From the NCBI GenBank assembly GCA_046350095.1, contig JAXMBA010000003.1, positions 1,054,001 to 1,118,000 on the forward strand: a stretch of DNA of 64,000 nucleotides, written 5' to 3'. Of the stretch, positions 61,025-64,000 are shown one piece after another; within the stretch, counting starts at the first letter, position 1; each line of letters begins with the position of its first letter. The notes under the pieces were generated by a model. The model was given only the letters and a program-made list of their open reading frames with translations. It searched no databases and had not been told where the DNA came from. The translations under genes and the position numbers were made by a program. This DNA is from Urbifossiella sp046350095 (GTDB lineage Bacteria > Planctomycetota > Planctomycetia > Gemmatales > Gemmataceae).

Positions 61025-61450
61025 ACACCAACCTCCCTCGGAACGCCGGTTGTAACCTGTTCGGTCAAGCACTTCACGAGCTGGCTGGGCCTGTGCCCGC
61101 AGCACCGGGGCTCGGCCGGGCGGATCAGGAGCCGGGGCGTGCGGCGCGGGGCCAACCGGGCGGGGAGTGCGTTACGCCAGGCGGTGCGGGGCTGCCACCA
61201 CGCCAAGAACGCGCTGGGCGCGTTCTACCGGCGGGTGCAGGCGTGGGCCGGCGCACCGAACGCGATCCTGCCAACGGCGCGGAAGTTGGCGGAGCGGGTG
61301 TACCGGCTGCTGCGGTACGGCGAGCAGTACGTGCGGCGGGACGCCGAGGAGTACGAGGCGGCCTACCGGGCGCTGGTCGTCAAGGGGTTGGCGCGACGGG
61401 CGGGCGAGTTGGGATACCGGCAGGAGCCGACGGCACCGACCGGGACGTGA
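61025..61450 (+). pseudogene. IS110-family transposase, C-terminal fragment
   Basis: The open frame begins after a stop at 61022 with no start codon. KHFTSWLGLCPQHRGSAGRI, ANRAGSALRQAVRGCHHAKN and LGAFYRRVQAWAGAPNAI are the C-terminal transposase domain (Transposase_20) that holds the catalytic Ser region of IS110 enzymes. The N-terminal RuvC-like half is missing; the ISL3 element lies 14 bases upstream. An 18-bp direct repeat (61438-61455 and 61464-61481) overlaps its end. Confidence 0.78.
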
Positions 61451-61572
61451 GCGGGAAAGGAGGGACCGGGACGTGAGCGGGCCGTGCGTCGCATCGGTCC
61501 CGCCGGGGTTCTCGCGCTCAATCGGCGGAGCCGGGACCCAACGCTTAACGATCTCGACGGAGTGTTCCTTGA

Positions 61573-61716
61573 GAACAGGCTGAGAGGGGCGAAACGACGA
61601 AACGACTAGAAATGTAGGTCACTCGCGCCTGTTAACTGGCGGGTCGGGCGTCGAAATCAAGCTCGTCCTGATAACACCTTCCGGAGAGCCTGACCACACT
61701 CCGGCGGTTAACAGAA
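61573..61716. repeat. dispersed intergenic repeat, copy 2 (interrupted by IS1595)
   Basis: Matches 21363-21516 block by block (CTAGAAAT.TAGGT, CTCGCGC, TGTTAACTGGCGGGT). The last part is cut by the IS1595 element and resumes at 62548 (TAACAGAATAGAGAC). The two copies therefore predate the IS insertion. Nothing coding is seen in it, nor in 62571-62708. Confidence 0.65.
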
Positions 61717-62547
61717 GGTGATTAGCAAAATTCTAGGGCACAGTTTGGGTCGGAATGGTGGGCCGGATCATGCGGTCGTACAGGAGGTCCATCAGATGTT
61801 CCCCGCGGTGGTTGTACCGGAACTCGTACTCGGCCAGGTACAGCGGGAAGTTCCCCGAGTCCACCCCGTGGACGTGCCGGTACAGCCGCTTGGCGAAACT
61901 CCAGAACCCCTCGATCCCGTTGATGTGCGCCCGCCCCACGGCGAACGCCTCCTGGTGGTTGACCGGGACGTGCTTGCCGTGCCGCTGGACATCGTTGTAG
62001 CTGGTGAACTCGTCGGTGTAGAACACCGACCCCTTGACCGTGGCCGCCTCGATCTTGGCCATCAGGGTCTCCTTCTTGCAGTCCGGGACGGCCACCGTGT
62101 ACACCCGCCCGGCCCGCTCCAGGATGCCGAACACCGCGACCTTCCCGCCCGCCCCGCGGCCCCGCTTCCCCTTCCGCTTGCCCCCGAAGTACGACTCGTC
62201 GAGCTCCAGCTCGCCGAGCAGCGGTCGCTTCTCGTCGTCGGTCACGGCCTGGAGGGTGAGGCGGAACCGGGTGTACGCGGCGTAGGCCGTCGGGTAGCTG
62301 CACCGGACCACCCGGGCGGCGTGGTGGGCGGTCGTGCGGAGGGCGAACGCGCGGAGCAACTCCCACTCCGCCTTGCGCCGGTGGTAGCTCCACTTGGCCC
62401 GACACCCGGGGCACTGCCGCTGCCGCCCGGAGCTCCCGTGGGTGGCCCGGTGGCACCACCAACAAAGCTGACCGATCAGATGCCGTTCGTACTCTTCGAG
62501 GGTCATGGCAGCAGCCTATCTGCTGCCCTAGAATTTTGCTAATCACC
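61717..62547. mobile_element. IS1595-family insertion sequence (complete)
   Basis: 831 bases with perfect 24-bp terminal inverted repeats (61717-61740 and 62524-62547, starting GGTGATTAGC) and an 8-bp target duplication TAACAGAA on both sides (61709-61716 and 62548-62555). Eight bases is the usual duplication for IS1595. It encodes one transposase on the minus strand. Perfect ends and an intact duplication suggest recent insertion. Confidence 0.95.
61733..62506 (-). CDS. IS1595-family transposase (ISXO2-like)
   Basis: 257 residues from ATG 62506. An N-terminal zinc ribbon (CWWCHRATHGSSGRQRQCPG) and HTH are followed by the DDE domain with LGELELDESYFGGKRKGKRG (first Asp), VFYTDEFTSYNDVQRHGKHV (second Asp) and AHINGIEGFWSFAKRLYRHV (the N-x-E-x-F/W block). 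All expected residues are present. A second long open frame covers the same element but has no homology-like features. Confidence 0.92.
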   Translation of the reverse strand: MTLEEYERHLIGQLCWWCHRATHGSSGRQRQCPGCRAKWSYHRRKAEWELLRAFALRTTAHHAARVVRCSYPTAYAAYTRFRLTLQAVTDDEKRPLLGELELDESYFGGKRKGKRGRGAGGKVAVFGILERAGRVYTVAVPDCKKETLMAKIEAATVKGSVFYTDEFTSYNDVQRHGKHVPVNHQEAFAVGRAHINGIEGFWSFAKRLYRHVHGVDSGNFPLYLAEYEFRYNHRGEHLMDLLYDRMIRPTIPTQTVP

Positions 62548-62708
62548 TAACAGAATAGAGACGCGGCCGAGTCCGTCCTCCTCCGCAAGCATGAACAGTC
62601 GTGACCGGTGCTGGCCGGATGACGGTCTACCGGAACGACGGCTCTGACGAACGCGACTCCGCTGGGCCTATGGCGTCAATGTCCCAGGGTGCGGGAGCCA
62701 GTCGCCGA

Positions 62709-64000
62709 TCAGCCGCCGACGGGGACTCGGTGCACGATCTCACCGTTGCGGCGGTCACCCGTCTCGGCCGACGGCAGCCACGTGCGGACGTACTCGACCC
62801 GGGCCGGTCCCAGCCCGACGGTGACCCGCACGTGCCCGGCCGGCGGCAGGAACGTGCCGCGGACGTAGCCGTACTCGTCGGCGTTTCGCAACTTCTCTCC
62901 GCCGGGGTGGCCCGGCTGCGGCACCATCACGTAGGCCACGCCGTCGAGCTCCTGGAAGGCGTAGAAGTGGTCGTGCCCGTGGAACACGGCCGACACCTTG
63001 TGCGTCGCGAGCAGCTGGTGGATCGGGGCCGGCCAGCCGGGCCGCTGCTCCCGGAAGGCGTCGCGGCCGTCCTTCCCCTTGCCGCCCCACTCGTACAGCC
63101 CCGCCGCCTCGGCCCCGCCGCGGGCCGAGGCGTCCAGCCCGCCGACGAGGTGGTGGATGAACACGAACTTGTGGCGGGCCTTCGACCCGGCCAGCGTCGT
63201 CGCCAGCCAGTCGTACTGCTCCTTCCCGAGCGTCCGCGCCCAGTTCCCCTCGGGCGTCTTGTTCTTTCCGCGGGTGCGGCCGGTGGTCGAGAACGGGTCG
63301 AGGGCGACGAGCAGCGCGTCGCCCCACTCCCAGGCGTAGTAGTTGTCCGGCGAGCCGACGTGCTTCCGGGCGGTGGCGTTGCCGGTGTAGAAGCCGTCCG
63401 GCCGGGGGTTCGGGAACAGCTTCTTCCGGGCGAGCGCCGACCACACGGGCATGCTCTCCGGCGTGCCGTCCTCGCGGTCGAGCCGCTCGCCGTCGTGGTT
63501 GCCGAGCACGAGGAACAGCGGGGCCGAGTGGGCGAGGCGGCCGAAGTAGTACCGCTGGGCGACGTACTGCGGCAGCGCGTCGGTGTGCTTCGGGTACTTG
63601 TCCGTCATGAACGTGTCGCCGAGGTCCACGTGGAAGTCGGTGCCGCCGGCGAGGCAGTTGGCGAGCGTCCGCTCGTACACCGCCGGGCGGGTTTGCGCGT
63701 CGAGGTGCGAGTCGGCCTGGAGGGTGAAGTGGAACGCCGAGCCCGGCGGGCGGGCGGTGTGGAACGACCGCTCCTCGCCGGGGGCGAACGCGCCGCCGGG
63801 CGCGCGGGTGTGGAGGCGGTAGAAGACGCGGGCGTTCGGCGGCAGGTCAGCGAGCACGAACTCGACCGGCGCGACCGCCGCGAGGGTGCGGACGGGCGTC
63901 TTGTGCGGGTGGGTGCCCGCGTCGGGGCCGTAGGAGAGGAACGCCTCGGCCGGCTGGTACGCCATCACGCTCGCGGTGACGGCCTTGTCGGTCGGGCGGC
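62709..64000 (-). CDS. purple-acid-phosphatase-like metallophosphoesterase (5' end outside window)
   Basis: At least 429 residues. The frame continues upstream of the ATG at 63965 (PTDKAVTASVMAYQPAEAF), which reads like the Fn3-like domain of purple acid phosphatases, so the gene starts beyond the window. The catalytic domain has LQADSHLD (Asp and His), DFHVDLGDTFM (Asp), LVLGNHDGERL (Asn, His), KFVFIHHLVGG (His) and VFHGHDHFYAF (GHDH). It should hydrolyse phosphate esters, probably outside the cytoplasm. A C-terminal beta domain follows. No partner genes are seen. Confidence 0.85.
   Translation of the reverse strand, partial: RPTDKAVTASVMAYQPAEAFLSYGPDAGTHPHKTPVRTLAAVAPVEFVLADLPPNARVFYRLHTRAPGGAFAPGEERSFHTARPPGSAFHFTLQADSHLDAQTRPAVYERTLANCLAGGTDFHVDLGDTFMTDKYPKHTDALPQYVAQRYYFGRLAHSAPLFLVLGNHDGERLDREDGTPESMPVWSALARKKLFPNPRPDGFYTGNATARKHVGSPDNYYAWEWGDALLVALDPFSTTGRTRGKNKTPEGNWARTLGKEQYDWLATTLAGSKARHKFVFIHHLVGGLDASARGGAEAAGLYEWGGKGKDGRDAFREQRPGWPAPIHQLLATHKVSAVFHGHDHFYAFQELDGVAYVMVPQPGHPGGEKLRNADEYGYVRGTFLPPAGHVRVTVGLGPARVEYVRTWLPSAETGDRRNGEIVHRVPVGG

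Noticed and set aside
61722..62546. Second long open frame covering the whole IS1595 element
   Set aside because: It lacks DDE motifs; the frame at 61733-62506 carries the zinc ribbon and all catalytic blocks.
1..64000. CRISPR array
   Set aside because: No regularly spaced identical repeats occur; the repeated units seen are RTX, delta-60 or WD40 coding repeats.

Overview
This is a very GC-rich chromosomal window that looks like a Gemmata-type planctomycete (Gemmataceae). The lineage evidence is protein-level. ECF sigma factors are paired with multidomain Ser/Thr kinases carrying WD40 or TPR tails. An ECF-WD40 fusion is present. Four secreted giants begin with a basic stretch and an LExLExRxVPA-like motif. 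There is also a DUF2924 + serine recombinase cassette. No rRNA or CRISPR is present; the only RNA gene seen is tRNA-Asn(GTT).

Layout. 1-3.2 kb: the end of an ECF sigma factor, an O-methyltransferase, and a Ser/Thr kinase ending in a PilZ domain. 3.4-10.4 kb (minus strand): a tightly packed six-gene run of unknown protein, SbtA-type bicarbonate transporter, Tat-exported beta-carbonic anhydrase, HlyB-like ABC protein with a degenerate ATPase site, HlyD-like adaptor and TolC-like lipoprotein. It is preceded by a promoter, an intrinsic-terminator hairpin in the leader, and a DUF2294 gene. 11-21 kb: a delta-60/FG-GAP surface protein, HEAT-like secreted protein, GlpD, HHH protein, frameshifted ECF-WD40 protein, sugar isomerase-like protein and tRNA-Asn. 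21-37 kb: an ECF/kinase pair, an RTX calpain-like protease, an RTX metzincin, three small tandem genes of unknown function, and a second ECF/kinase pair that is frameshifted in both genes.

37-43 kb is a decaying mobile, phage-like cassette: small protein, DUF2924, large serine recombinase, HTH protein, two truncated genes fused head to tail (one a DNA methylase without its DPPY half), and a chain of overlapping small genes. 43-58 kb: a CotH/EF-hand protein lacking its N-terminus, a DUF418 membrane protein, an unknown membrane protein lying between three degenerate TPR-gene remnants, a third ECF/kinase pair and an 1,795-residue subtilase. 58-62.6 kb is a gene graveyard: ScyD-like and glycosyltransferase fragments, a complete ISL3 element, an IS110 fragment, and a complete IS1595 element with an 8-bp target duplication, inserted in the second copy of an intergenic repeat also found at 21.4 kb. 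The window ends inside a metallophosphoesterase gene.

Functionally the window combines envelope and secretion biology with one-component kinase/sigma signalling. The strongest candidate for an undescribed system is the bicarbonate-transport, carbonic-anhydrase and tripartite-export gene run. Several genes (17.4, 35.3, 36.9, 39.8, 42.2 and 42.9 kb) carry single-base frameshifts, mostly in C or G runs. These are either decay, contingency loci or base-calling errors, and the sequence alone cannot say which.
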